Positions 8,548-16,463 of a DNA stretch of 42,271 nt are shown piece by piece. Position 1 is the stretch's first letter, and each line of letters opens with the position of its first letter. The DNA is from Chloroflexota bacterium. GTDB lineage: Bacteria > Chloroflexota > Limnocylindria > Limnocylindrales > CSP1-4. The DNA lies in contig PMYK01000029.1 in the NCBI GenBank assembly GCA_003171255.1, positions 80,054 to 122,324 of the forward strand, given 5' to 3'. The notes beneath the pieces are model-generated. The model ran no database searches. It saw only the letters and a list, made by a program, of their open reading frames with translations, and was not told where the DNA came from. The position numbers were made by a program, and so were the translations under genes.

Positions 8548-10607
8548 AGGACGGCCGGCTCCGCCTGGCCCCTGAGTTCGGCCGCGGCGCTGGCGAAAGC
8601 CTCTGCCTCGGCCACGGCCCCAACCGCGGCCGCCTCGCGGGCAGCCTGCTCCAGGAGCGGCAGCGCTCGTTTGGCGTCTCCGGCCGCCATTCGATGCCGC
8701 GCCAGCTCGGCCACGTCGGTTCGCGGCTCTGATAACTCGAGATGGTCGGCCAGGGCCGCGTGGAGCTCCCTTCGCCTGTCGGCGAGGAGGCGTCCATAGG
8801 CCGCGTCTACGAAGAGCTGGTGGCGAAAGCGCCATTGGCCGGGTACAGCCCCGGCCTCGTCGGCGGCAACGATGCCCGCCTCCGTAAGCCCCTGAAGATC
8901 GACCTCGGCCACGACATCCCCGCAGAGGGTCAGCAAGAGCGGCTCCGAGAAGGTCATACCGATCACCGACGCGACTTCGACCGCTCCTCGCTGTGCCGGC
9001 GGCAGGGCATCGATGCGCGCTCCCAGCAACGCCCGCAGGCTGAGCGGCACACCCCTCCGGACGGCTCCGCGGTCGATCCGGACGCGCTTTCCGACCCGTT
9101 CGAGCCCGCCGGTCTCGCGCAGGGTCCTCATGATCTCGCTCACGAACAGGGCGTTGCCGGCTGTCCGCTGATGCAGCCAGCGGGCCGATTCGGTTTCGAG
9201 CGTTGCGCCCGCTACGGCCGTACCCAGTTCCTCGGTCGCGGCCTGGTCCAGGCCACCGAGCTCGATCACCTCGACGTGCGGCAGCCCGACCCAGTCCGGC
9301 ATCGCCGGAGGCCTGGACCCCGTCAGGACCACCAGCGGCAGGTCGGCCGCCATCCGAATCATGATGTCCATCAGGATCCGGCTGGACGGATCGACCCAGT
9401 GGATGTCGTCCATGACGATGACCAGCGGCTTGCGGGCGACCAGCCGGCTGACCCACCTTTCGGTGACCAATCGAACGCCGATCTGGAACTCCGCCGGATC
9501 GGTCAGGCCGGTCCAGCCCGACTCCCATCCCTCCTCGGGCAGGAGGTCCATCTCGGAGTCGCGGGCCAGCACGGCAATCGCCCCAAACAGCAGTCGGGCC
9601 GACTCGGGGTCGAGTTCCTGAGCCACCCCATCACCGAACATCAGCTCGCGATTGGCGATCCCGGCCGTGACCCCTTGATTGTCCCCAACCCAGTCGACCA
9701 TGTTGCGTACAGTTCGATAGGGCGATTCCATGCCGTGCGGCGTGCTATCGACCCACATCCAGCCGAAGCCGGCGGCCCTGGCGTCGTCCTCCATCTCGCA
9801 CAGCAGCCGCGACTTGCCGACACCCGGGTCTCCCCGAAGAAGGACCGCCCCGCCGCGGCCGGTCTCGGCGGTCCGACGCACCATCTCCACGATGCGCGCT
9901 TTCTCAGCGTCGCGACCGATAAGCGGCGCAGCTTTGCGGCAGGGGTGGCTAATCACTCGCCTCTCGACCCGAAGCCGGGCGACCGAGACGGGCCGGCGCT
10001 GGCCGCGCAGCAGGCGCTCGCCTATCCGGTCAACGCCAATGCGCGGCTCCGCGGCCGACGCGGTGGCTTCGTCGAGCAGAATCTCGTTTGGCTCGGCCAG
10101 CTGCTGCAGACGGGCGGCGGTGGTCATCGAATCGCCCGTCAAAGCCACGGAGCGAGTACCCGCCACTTCCCGCAGCGCCGCCACGACCTCGCCGGTGGCG
10201 ATGCCGACGCGAAGCTCCATCGGCTGATCGTCGCCCGTCCCGTAGCGAGAGAGGGCGGCCCGCATATCGAGCGCGCACAAACAGGCTCGCAGCGCGTCGT
10301 CGTCGTGGGCGACCGGCGTCCCGAAGATGGCCAGGACGGCGTCACCGATGAACTTCTCGACCGACCCGCCGAAGTGAAGGATCGCCTGACCCAGCAGCGT
10401 CAGCGCGCCGTCGACACGAGCCCGAACTTCCTCGGGATCCAGCTCGTCCACAAGGCGCGTATAGCCAACGAGATCGGCGAAGACCGCCGTGACCACGCGG
10501 CGATCGCCAATCTTGAGGCCGCTCGCCAGCGTCTCGAGCCGCGTGCCACAGTGGTGGCAGAAGCGAGCGCCGGGGGCCGTCGGAGTTGCACAGTCGGGGC
10601 AGGGCAT
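8544..10607 (-). CDS. Zinc-ribbon, class III nucleotidyl cyclase and AAA ATPase multidomain protein
   Basis: A 687-residue signalling protein. Residues 1-25 form a zinc ribbon (Cys3, Cys6, Cys17, Cys20). Residues 35-210 are a class III adenylate/guanylate cyclase domain with the metal aspartates Asp45 (VFADLVGYT) and Asp89 (KFIGDAVLAIFG). In the usual GDxVNxAAR motif the Asn is Thr (GDSMTTAARL, residue 162), while Arg166 is kept, so activity may be weak or lost. From about 228 there is a STAND/AAA-type ATPase (LIGRDAE; Walker A GDPGVGKS 259-266; Walker B VIVMDDIHWVD near 397-406), followed by a helical C-terminus. Proteins of this build often carry a C-terminal TPR or LuxR region; here the tail is short. 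The ATG follows GAGG with good spacing. Its location next to a CRP-like regulator suggests a shared second-messenger role. Confidence 0.9.
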   Translation of the reverse strand: MPCPDCATPTAPGARFCHHCGTRLETLASGLKIGDRRVVTAVFADLVGYTRLVDELDPEEVRARVDGALTLLGQAILHFGGSVEKFIGDAVLAIFGTPVAHDDDALRACLCALDMRAALSRYGTGDDQPMELRVGIATGEVVAALREVAGTRSVALTGDSMTTAARLQQLAEPNEILLDEATASAAEPRIGVDRIGERLLRGQRRPVSVARLRVERRVISHPCRKAAPLIGRDAEKARIVEMVRRTAETGRGGAVLLRGDPGVGKSRLLCEMEDDARAAGFGWMWVDSTPHGMESPYRTVRNMVDWVGDNQGVTAGIANRELMFGDGVAQELDPESARLLFGAIAVLARDSEMDLLPEEGWESGWTGLTDPAEFQIGVRLVTERWVSRLVARKPLVIVMDDIHWVDPSSRILMDIMIRMAADLPLVVLTGSRPPAMPDWVGLPHVEVIELGGLDQAATEELGTAVAGATLETESARWLHQRTAGNALFVSEIMRTLRETGGLERVGKRVRIDRGAVRRGVPLSLRALLGARIDALPPAQRGAVEVASVIGMTFSEPLLLTLCGDVVAEVDLQGLTEAGIVAADEAGAVPGQWRFRHQLFVDAAYGRLLADRRRELHAALADHLELSEPRTDVAELARHRMAAGDAKRALPLLEQAAREAAAVGAVAEAEAFASAAAELRGQAEPAVL

Positions 10608-10671
10608 CGGGACCTCGTCGGCGCCCCGAGCCTCGTCGGGACGCCCGAATGGTACGCCCCGGCGACCGCCG

Positions 10672-11742
10672 CTACGAGACGGTCAGGATCGGCTGCTCGC
10701 GTGCCGCCTGGATGCTGACTTTGCCGGCGATCGCCCGGGCGATGTGCTCGAGCGCCGCTGCGGCCGGGCCTGGCTGGCTCTGCGCCACGGCAGGAACGCC
10801 GACATCCGCGCCCTGGCGGACGGTGACATCCAGCGGCACGGCGCCCAGGAAATCGATACCGTTCTCCGCCGCGTAGCGCTCGCCGCCGCCCTTGCCGAAG
10901 ATGTCCGTCACCTCCCCGCAATGGGCGCACACGAAGCCCGACATGTTCTCGACCAATCCGAGGATAGGCACGCTGACACGCTTGAACATGGCCATCGCCT
11001 TGGCCACGTCGGCGAGGGCGACCGCCTGAGGAGTTGTGACGAGCACGGCCCCGGTCAGCGGCACCGACTGGGCCAGCGTGAGCTGCGCGTCCGACGTGCC
11101 GGGCGGCAGGTCCACGACGAGGTAGTCGAGGTCGCCCCAATCAACGTCTCGTAGGAACTGCTGGATCGCACCGCCGACGAGCGGACCGCGCCACACGATC
11201 GGCTGACCCTCGGGTACGAAGAACTGGATCGAGATGACCTTGACGCCGTTGGCCTCGATGGGCGTTATCTTGCCGGCCGGGCTGGCGATCGGCTGGCCTT
11301 CGGCCCCGATCATCATCGGGATGTTCGGGCCGGTGATGTCGGCATCGAGAAGTCCCACCGATGCCCCGGCCCGGGCCAGAGCAACGGCCAGGTTGACGCT
11401 GATCGTGGTCTTTCCCACCCCACCCTTGCCGGACGCGACGGCGACTATGTTCTTGACGCCCGGCAGCATCTGCGGCGTCGATGGCGTCGACCGCCGGACT
11501 GTCGCACCCCAGCTGACTTCGATCGGTTCGGCCCCGATTGGCTTGAGCGCCGCTTCCACTCGCGCCTGAATCTCGTCCTTGAGCGGGCAGGCTGGCGTCG
11601 TCAGCTCGATCGTGAACGACACGCGAGTGCCGTCGACGACGAGATCCTTGACCATCTTGCGGGAAACCAGATCGCCTCCGAGCTCGGGCTCCTGGACCGT
11701 GGCCAGGGCCTTGAGGACGGCGGCTTCGGTGAGTGTGGGCAT
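10672..11742 (-). CDS. mrp: Mrp/NBP35 family iron-sulfur cluster carrier ATPase
   Basis: Mrp (ApbC) proteins are P-loop ATPases that carry and transfer Fe-S clusters in the cytoplasm. The 356-residue protein has an N-terminal MIP18/DUF59 domain (about 1-80) and a deviant Walker A SGKGGVGKT (104-112). It also has the switch regions LLDADITGPN and DYLVVDLPPGTSDAQLT, and the cluster-binding pair CAHC (Cys272, Cys275). All key motifs are intact and the length is normal. It is preceded on the same strand, 60 bases away, by the HExxH gene and followed by the cyclase gene 64 bases on. There is no sign of a dedicated Suf or Isc operon nearby. Confidence 0.95.
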   Translation of the reverse strand: MPTLTEAAVLKALATVQEPELGGDLVSRKMVKDLVVDGTRVSFTIELTTPACPLKDEIQARVEAALKPIGAEPIEVSWGATVRRSTPSTPQMLPGVKNIVAVASGKGGVGKTTISVNLAVALARAGASVGLLDADITGPNIPMMIGAEGQPIASPAGKITPIEANGVKVISIQFFVPEGQPIVWRGPLVGGAIQQFLRDVDWGDLDYLVVDLPPGTSDAQLTLAQSVPLTGAVLVTTPQAVALADVAKAMAMFKRVSVPILGLVENMSGFVCAHCGEVTDIFGKGGGERYAAENGIDFLGAVPLDVTVRQGADVGVPAVAQSQPGPAAAALEHIARAIAGKVSIQAAREQPILTVS

Positions 11743-11802
11743 GTTCGGACGACTTCCTCGATTGGTCTGGGCAAGCTTCGGCCGGTGCGGTCGCTCGATA
11801 TC

Positions 11803-12306
11803 CTACGGCTTTGGTCGGGTTTTCGTCTTCGACGTCTCTCGGACGGCCCTGCTTCGAGCAGCAGCCTCGAAATGGTTCGCCCAGTACGCTTCCCGGCCGC
11901 GCAACAACGCAAGCGCCGACGAGCCAAAGTACAGCGCCAGGTAGAGCGGCCCGAACCTCTCCCACTGGCGGATGTGCTCGCATTCGTGGGCCAGGATGTC
12001 GGCCGGGACCCGGCCGCGCGCAAACACGTACCGACCCAGCGTCTGCGCCGTCACCGGCATCAGCTGCGTATCGAACCAGCGGCCGACCCGCGGATCCTCG
12101 ACCAGGACCGCCGTGACGTCGCCGGATTCGACCTCTCGCGTCGGCCTGGCGATGCCGCAGCCGCGCATGACGACGATGCCGAGGAGATCTCCCGGAAGAG
12201 CCCGCCACAGGCGCCGGACCCGCGCCGGACGGCCAAGCCACGCTCTCGCGCCGCGCCACGACGCAAGCCAGAAATCGAGGATCACGGCGGCCCAGTGGAA
12301 GACCAC
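11803..12306 (-). CDS. Putative HExxH-motif membrane-associated protein
   Basis: A 167-residue protein I can place only by its features. The stretch ILAHECEHIRQWERFGPLYLALYFGSSALALLRG carries an HECEH (HExxH) metal-site motif, followed by a hydrophobic segment and then YWANHFEAAAR. This pattern (HExxHxRQxExxGP followed by hydrophobic residues) recurs in small uncharacterised bacterial proteins that look like minimal zinc peptidases or remnants of them. The N-terminal half is basic with a hydrophobic start. The third zinc ligand could be the Glu in NHFEAAA. The GTG start lies 3 bases after the stop of the amidohydrolase gene, so the two are probably co-expressed. The substrate is unknown. Confidence 0.7.
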   Translation of the reverse strand: MVFHWAAVILDFWLASWRGARAWLGRPARVRRLWRALPGDLLGIVVMRGCGIARPTREVESGDVTAVLVEDPRVGRWFDTQLMPVTAQTLGRYVFARGRVPADILAHECEHIRQWERFGPLYLALYFGSSALALLRGREAYWANHFEAAARSRAVRETSKTKTRPKP

Positions 12307-12309
12307 CCG

Positions 12310-13563
12310 CTACGCCCCGCGGCGGTCCGCCACGATCCGCCCGCCCTGCATCACGAAGACAATCCGGGCTGGATCGCGCCACAGGCCCGGCTCGGCCAGG
12401 GGATCGCCGCTCACGGCGATCAGATCGGCCTGCTTGCCCGGCTCGAGAGTGCCCACCTGATCGGCCAGACCGAGGAGCGCGGCCGCATCCTTCGTGGCCG
12501 CCTGGATGGCCCGGAAGGGACCGAGACCAAAGTCGGACAGGTAGGCCAGTTCGGCCGGCGGATACATGCCACTGAAGCTGTCCGTACCCATGACGACCCG
12601 GACGCCCCGTTCGACGGCATGGCGGAAGTTGGTCTGCTGCCGATCGAACAGGTAGCGCATCTTCTCGATGGCCCAGGGCGGGACCTCGCCGCGGCTCACC
12701 CGGCCCTCATCCATGAGGGCGAAGTTGATGTTGAAAGTGGGCACGAGCGGGACGTCGCGCTCCAGCATGAGGTCTATCCCCTCGTCGTCGATGAGGTCGC
12801 CGTGCTCGACGCTGGTGATGCCGGCACGCAGCGCGTTCTTTATCCCGGCCGTTCCCTCGGCGTGGGCGAGGGTCCCTCTGATCCCCGCGGCCGTCGCCTC
12901 CTCGACGATGGCTCGGATCTCGTCGACCGTGAACTGGCTGGCGTCCGGAGTATCGGCCGCCGAAAGCACGCCGCCGGTGGCCATGACCTTGATCCAATCG
13001 GCGCCGGCCCGAATCTGGAGCCGCGCCGCCCGTCGAACCGCGTCCACGCCGTCGGCGATGCCCGGCGGCAGGTCTGAGACCTGGGTCTCCAGCACGGCGC
13101 CGGACGGGGTCCAGCCATCGCCATGCCCCCCGGTCTGCGAGAGCGGCGTACAGCTCACCTGCGTCCGTGGCCCCGGGAATGCACCCGAGGCAAAGGCACG
13201 CTTGATGCCCGCCGAGGTGTAGCCCGCATCGCGGATCGTGGTCACCCCGGCCTCGACGAAGTCGCGGCCGGTCTGGAGCGCACGCACGACCAGATCGGTG
13301 GCGGAACGCTGAGTCTGCTGCGCGACTGGTTCCAGGCGCAGGCTCAGGTGAACGTGACAGTCGATGAGTCCCGGCAGAATCGTGAGCCCCGAGGCGTCGA
13401 TTCGGTCGGCCTCGCGCGGAGCCCCGCCGGCGGCAGCCCGTCCCGAGACGGCTATACGACCGTTCTCATCGGTGACGAGCACGCCATCGGCGACTTCGTC
13501 CGGCGACCGACCGTCGAGCAGCCGCGCTCCAACGAGGACGGCGGGACGAACGGGCGCGAGCAT
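12310..13563 (-). CDS. Amidohydrolase (imidazolonepropionase/prolidase-like, COG1228 type)
   Basis: A 417-residue metal-dependent hydrolase of the amidohydrolase superfamily. The metal ligands are visible: His70 and His72 in DCHVHL, a candidate carboxylated Lys192 in DWIKVMATGG, His234 in LAHAEG, His254 in VEHGDLID, and Asp328 in MGTDSF. The flanking beta domain is present at both ends (LVGARLLDG near the N-terminus, GTLEPGKQADLI near the C-terminus). This set matches the Xaa-Pro dipeptidase/organophosphate-hydrolysing-like branch; the natural substrate is unknown. The ATG at 13563 follows GGAGGTCTC, an excellent ribosome binding site, which rules out the longer upstream frame. No signal peptide is seen, so it should be cytoplasmic. 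Confidence 0.9.
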   Translation of the reverse strand: MLAPVRPAVLVGARLLDGRSPDEVADGVLVTDENGRIAVSGRAAAGGAPREADRIDASGLTILPGLIDCHVHLSLRLEPVAQQTQRSATDLVVRALQTGRDFVEAGVTTIRDAGYTSAGIKRAFASGAFPGPRTQVSCTPLSQTGGHGDGWTPSGAVLETQVSDLPPGIADGVDAVRRAARLQIRAGADWIKVMATGGVLSAADTPDASQFTVDEIRAIVEEATAAGIRGTLAHAEGTAGIKNALRAGITSVEHGDLIDDEGIDLMLERDVPLVPTFNINFALMDEGRVSRGEVPPWAIEKMRYLFDRQQTNFRHAVERGVRVVMGTDSFSGMYPPAELAYLSDFGLGPFRAIQAATKDAAALLGLADQVGTLEPGKQADLIAVSGDPLAEPGLWRDPARIVFVMQGGRIVADRRGA

Positions 13564-13610
13564 GAGACCTCCGGCATTTCGATAGGCAGCGATCTGATGT
13601 CCAGGTCCGC

Positions 13611-13877
13611 TCAGTCGCGAGGCCTCGGCTCGGCGACTCGACGGCCGTGCGGCGCCACGGTGATGGCCTGTGGCTGCAGGCCGAACCGGATTGCGTGGCT
13701 GCTCCATTCGGCTTCGCCGGTCGCCCACGTCCCGACGGACTCGCCGGACGAATCAAGCTGACTGATTGAGCCATCGCCGTTGAGAACGAGCTTGCCGCCC
13801 TCCGCGAGCAGGATCTCGCGGCGCTTGAAGTGACGAGCCGCGGCCGTTGGCCGCGAGGGCTTCTCGCGCGGTGCCAC
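13611..13877 (-). CDS. Small hypothetical protein coupled to the 26-residue gene upstream
   Basis: An 88-residue protein with a basic, Pro/Ala-rich start (about 1-25). A compact region follows that looks like short beta strands (GGKLVLNGDGSISQLD, then SVGTWATGEAEWSSHAIRFGLQP). I do not recognise a named family. The GTG start overlaps the stop codon of the preceding tiny gene by one base in the sequence TAGTG, so translation is probably by termination-reinitiation. The frame is open further upstream to 14012, but that part is the antisense-like shadow of the 26-residue gene. It lies between the amidohydrolase gene and a small membrane-protein gene on the same strand. Confidence 0.6.
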   Translation of the reverse strand: MAPREKPSRPTAAARHFKRREILLAEGGKLVLNGDGSISQLDSSGESVGTWATGEAEWSSHAIRFGLQPQAITVAPHGRRVAEPRPRD

Positions 13878-13957
13878 TAAGCGCTCTTGGTCGGCGGCTG
13901 GGAAGCGGGCTTCGGCTTCTTCACCTTCGGCGGTCGCTTGGGTGTCTTGTCGCCCAT
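13877..13957 (-). CDS. 26-residue Lys/Pro-rich microprotein
   Basis: A very short gene: MGDKTPKRPPKVKKPK at the start, then ASQPPTKSA to the stop TAG at 13877-13879. It has a good ribosome binding site (GAGG six bases before the ATG). The protein is extremely basic and proline-rich. Very short proteins starting M-G/S-D-K-x-P-K and rich in Lys and Pro recur in many bacterial genomes as small hypothetical proteins, which is part of why I believe this one; the function is unknown. Its stop overlaps the GTG of the next gene, so it may also work as a leader controlling that gene. Confidence 0.65.
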   Translation of the reverse strand: MGDKTPKRPPKVKKPKPASQPPTKSA

Positions 13958-14036
13958 GATCTGCCTCACTTTTCTTATGGCGTATCTGCGGGCCTTGTTG
14001 GTCCACTAGCATCGTAGCCCAGCCGCGGGCACTCGA

Positions 14037-14471
14037 CTAATTCGGTGGGACAAGTCGCGATGGCACGAGCACTGGCAGAGCGACGGAATTCCGGCCGGAT
14101 GATGGATCGAGGCCGGTGCTCCATTCCACGATAAGCCTGCCGACCGATTCAGTATCGTCCGGCGTTGGTTCGGCGGCCAGAGTCCATTGGAGCTTGCCAT
14201 TCAGCGCGAAAATCCGTACCCGCGCCAGCGCCTCGCTGGGCGGCCTGCCGGACCACCGAACGGATAGGTCGAAGGCCGGCCCTGAGCCTTCGTTGGAGAC
14301 GATGAACTGGACGCCTTCGGGGGTGGTGTGCGCCTCGGCGACGAAACGAGGTTTCACGCGGTCCAGGGCGTGCCCTACCGCTGCCCGGACGGCCGTGTAG
14401 ATGATAAGCCAGGATACGGCCAACGAAATCAGCAGCCAGAGCGTCACGTTCGCGCTGTTGTCCTGGTACAA
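14037..14471 (-). CDS. Small N-terminally anchored hypothetical protein
   Basis: A 144-residue protein with one membrane segment near the N-terminus (VTLWLLISLAVSWLIIYTAV, about 9-28). It is followed by a soluble domain of alternating hydrophobic strands (PRFVAEAHTTPEGVQFIVSNEGSGPAFDL). That stretch looks like an immunoglobulin-like or DUF-type beta fold; I cannot name a family. The start is a TTG at 14471 with AGGGGG 5 bases upstream. It lies just downstream of the GH30 lipoprotein gene (34 bases), on the same strand. Confidence 0.6.
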   Translation of the reverse strand: MYQDNSANVTLWLLISLAVSWLIIYTAVRAAVGHALDRVKPRFVAEAHTTPEGVQFIVSNEGSGPAFDLSVRWSGRPPSEALARVRIFALNGKLQWTLAAEPTPDDTESVGRLIVEWSTGLDPSSGRNSVALPVLVPSRLVPPN

Positions 14472-14505
14472 GAGAACCCCCTATCTCCACTTTCCGTCTA
14501 TGCGC

Positions 14506-16290
14506 TCAGGGCGCCGGCTTGGCCTCATCCGAATTCGGGCTCTCGCCCAGCTTGTTGACGGCGCTCACGACGTAGAAGTAGGTGCTACCCGTCGTGACGG
14601 TCGTGTCGAAGTACTCGGGCAGGCCGACCCCGGAGGCAACCACCGTGTACGGGCCCCCGGCGTTGTCGGAGCGCTTGACCGTGTACGTGTCGGCCAGCGG
14701 GGAGAAGCCCCACTTCAGGTCGATCTTGGTCGGGTTGACCTTCTGGGTCATGTTCGCCGGCTGGGCAGGAGCAGCGGCGTCTTCCTGCACGCCGCTCCAA
14801 GTGAATGTCGCGGCCGACTGTGCCGGCACCGCGTACGCGAACGATCGATTGCCCCAATGAACCACGATATTGGCGTCGTAGTTGAACGGGTTGGTGGCCA
14901 CAAGCACCTTCGAGCCATCCGGGTTCTTGAAGGCGACGGTCCCGAAGCCGTGGAATGTGAACCCGGACGATGCGATCCGGTACGCACCCGGCAGCACGAA
15001 CTTGCTGACCTGCCCGATGGAGAAGTAGTCTCGGGTGTACGTATAGCCGGCGGGGGTCGACGGGTCGATCGTGGCAAAGCCGATGCAGGTGCCGCAGCCG
15101 CCGGTGTTGGGGCCGTTGGTGGTGTTGGTCACCATCGGCCACTTGATGATGGACTTGGCCCAGTAGCGCGTCGACCCGATCATCAGGTCCGACATGTCGT
15201 TCTTGAAGCCATCACCGAAACCGAGCGAGGTGAAGCCGCTGCACTCGGTTTCCCACATGGGCATGTCCGGGAAGGCGTCGTGCACGACTCCCTGGGCGAA
15301 GAAGCTACCCGCGTAGCAGTGCCACGCGGTGCCGGCGACGACGGCCTTGGCGGCCGGGTCGGACAGCACGTCGATGGCGTAGCTCGTGTTGTCCCAGTTG
15401 TGGTCCCAGATCATGATCCTGGTGTCGAGCCCGGCGGCCTTGAAGGCGGGGGCCAGATATGTCTTGGCGAGGGTGGCCTCGTCGGCGGGCTCGAGGCGCA
15501 TGCCGGGGTAGCTGCCCGGTTCGTAGTGCGGCTCGTTCTGCATCGTCACTGCCCAGACCGGCACCCCTTGGGCCTTGTAGGCCTGGACGAACTTGACGAA
15601 GTACTGGGCCCAGGCCGTGTAGTACTGCGGCAGGAGCGTGCCGTTGCCGAGCAGATCGCTGGTCTTCATCCATGCCGGCGGGCTCCAGGGGTTGGCCACG
15701 AGCTTCAAGTCCGGGTTGAGCTTGAAGGCGTCCTGGAGGGCCGGGATGATGTAGGCCATGTCGTGTTCGATCGAGAAGTGGGCGAGGCTCGGGTCGGCCT
15801 GTCCGACCGGCATGTCGTCATATGTGTAGGCCGGACCGTGGACCAGGTCGCTCGCGCCCATCGGGACTCGTAGCATGCTCACGCCGATGCCATCGGTGCG
15901 CGAGAACAGCTTGGACATGAGGTCTCTGCGCTGCGCCTCGGGCATCTGGGTATACAGGAGCCAGGCGGAACTGTCCGTCATGGCGCCGCCAAAGCCGTCC
16001 ATCTGCTGGTACTGGTTGTTCTCGTTGACGTCGATCGTCTGGTCGCCCTGCGCATCGGCCGCGAAGGCGACGTCGGGCTGGGCGGCGAGCAGCTTCGTCT
16101 GGTCGGCCGTCGTCACCCAAACCTTGACCGGAACGGGCGCCTGAGCGGTTGGGGTGGGCGCAGCGGTTGGTGAGACGGCCGGTGTGGGAGTCGTGGTGGG
16201 CGAGCAGCCGACGACGAAGGCGGCCAGAACTGCGGCCTTCCCGAGGCTGATCAGGGAATGGCGGTGCCCACGGAGGTATCTGCGCATCAT
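14506..16290 (-). CDS. Glycoside hydrolase family 30 lipoprotein with C-terminal fibronectin type III domain
   Basis: A 594-residue predicted surface lipoprotein. It has a signal peptide with lipobox (AAFVVGC, Cys29), a Thr/Pro-rich linker (30-55), then a GH30 (glucosylceramidase-like) catalytic barrel. QMDGFGGAMTDSSAW is the family's N-terminal signature, the acid/base is Glu253 in TMQNEPH, and the nucleophile is Glu349 in WETECSG. A beta-side domain follows (FVLPGAYRIASSGF, then ATNPFNYDANIVV), and the last 90 residues form a fibronectin type III-like domain (PTKIDLKWGFSPLADTYTVKRS). It probably cleaves beta-glucosidic or related glycans outside the cell. The start at 16290 (paired ATGs) has GAGG a few bases upstream; the frame continuing upstream is shadow sequence. 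Confidence 0.93.
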   Translation of the reverse strand: MMRRYLRGHRHSLISLGKAAVLAAFVVGCSPTTTPTPAVSPTAAPTPTAQAPVPVKVWVTTADQTKLLAAQPDVAFAADAQGDQTIDVNENNQYQQMDGFGGAMTDSSAWLLYTQMPEAQRRDLMSKLFSRTDGIGVSMLRVPMGASDLVHGPAYTYDDMPVGQADPSLAHFSIEHDMAYIIPALQDAFKLNPDLKLVANPWSPPAWMKTSDLLGNGTLLPQYYTAWAQYFVKFVQAYKAQGVPVWAVTMQNEPHYEPGSYPGMRLEPADEATLAKTYLAPAFKAAGLDTRIMIWDHNWDNTSYAIDVLSDPAAKAVVAGTAWHCYAGSFFAQGVVHDAFPDMPMWETECSGFTSLGFGDGFKNDMSDLMIGSTRYWAKSIIKWPMVTNTTNGPNTGGCGTCIGFATIDPSTPAGYTYTRDYFSIGQVSKFVLPGAYRIASSGFTFHGFGTVAFKNPDGSKVLVATNPFNYDANIVVHWGNRSFAYAVPAQSAATFTWSGVQEDAAAPAQPANMTQKVNPTKIDLKWGFSPLADTYTVKRSDNAGGPYTVVASGVGLPEYFDTTVTTGSTYFYVVSAVNKLGESPNSDEAKPAP

Positions 16291-16463
16291 CGTGGCCTCT
16301 TTCGGCGCATTGGGCCGGTCCGACGGATTGGGCCGGTCACGACGAGCCCTGCGTGTTCGACATGGAGCGGCGATGGTCAATCGCGCTGCCCTCCTTCACA
16401 TTCTGACACGCCCACAGGCGGTTCGTGACCGCGCCCAGCCGGGCCCCGGGCCGACGCCGGCGC

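Noticed and set aside
14401-15873. A 490-residue plus-strand open frame opposite the GH30 gene
   Set aside because: The minus-strand GH30 lipoprotein has complete catalytic motifs; the opposite frame is its mirror with no domain features.
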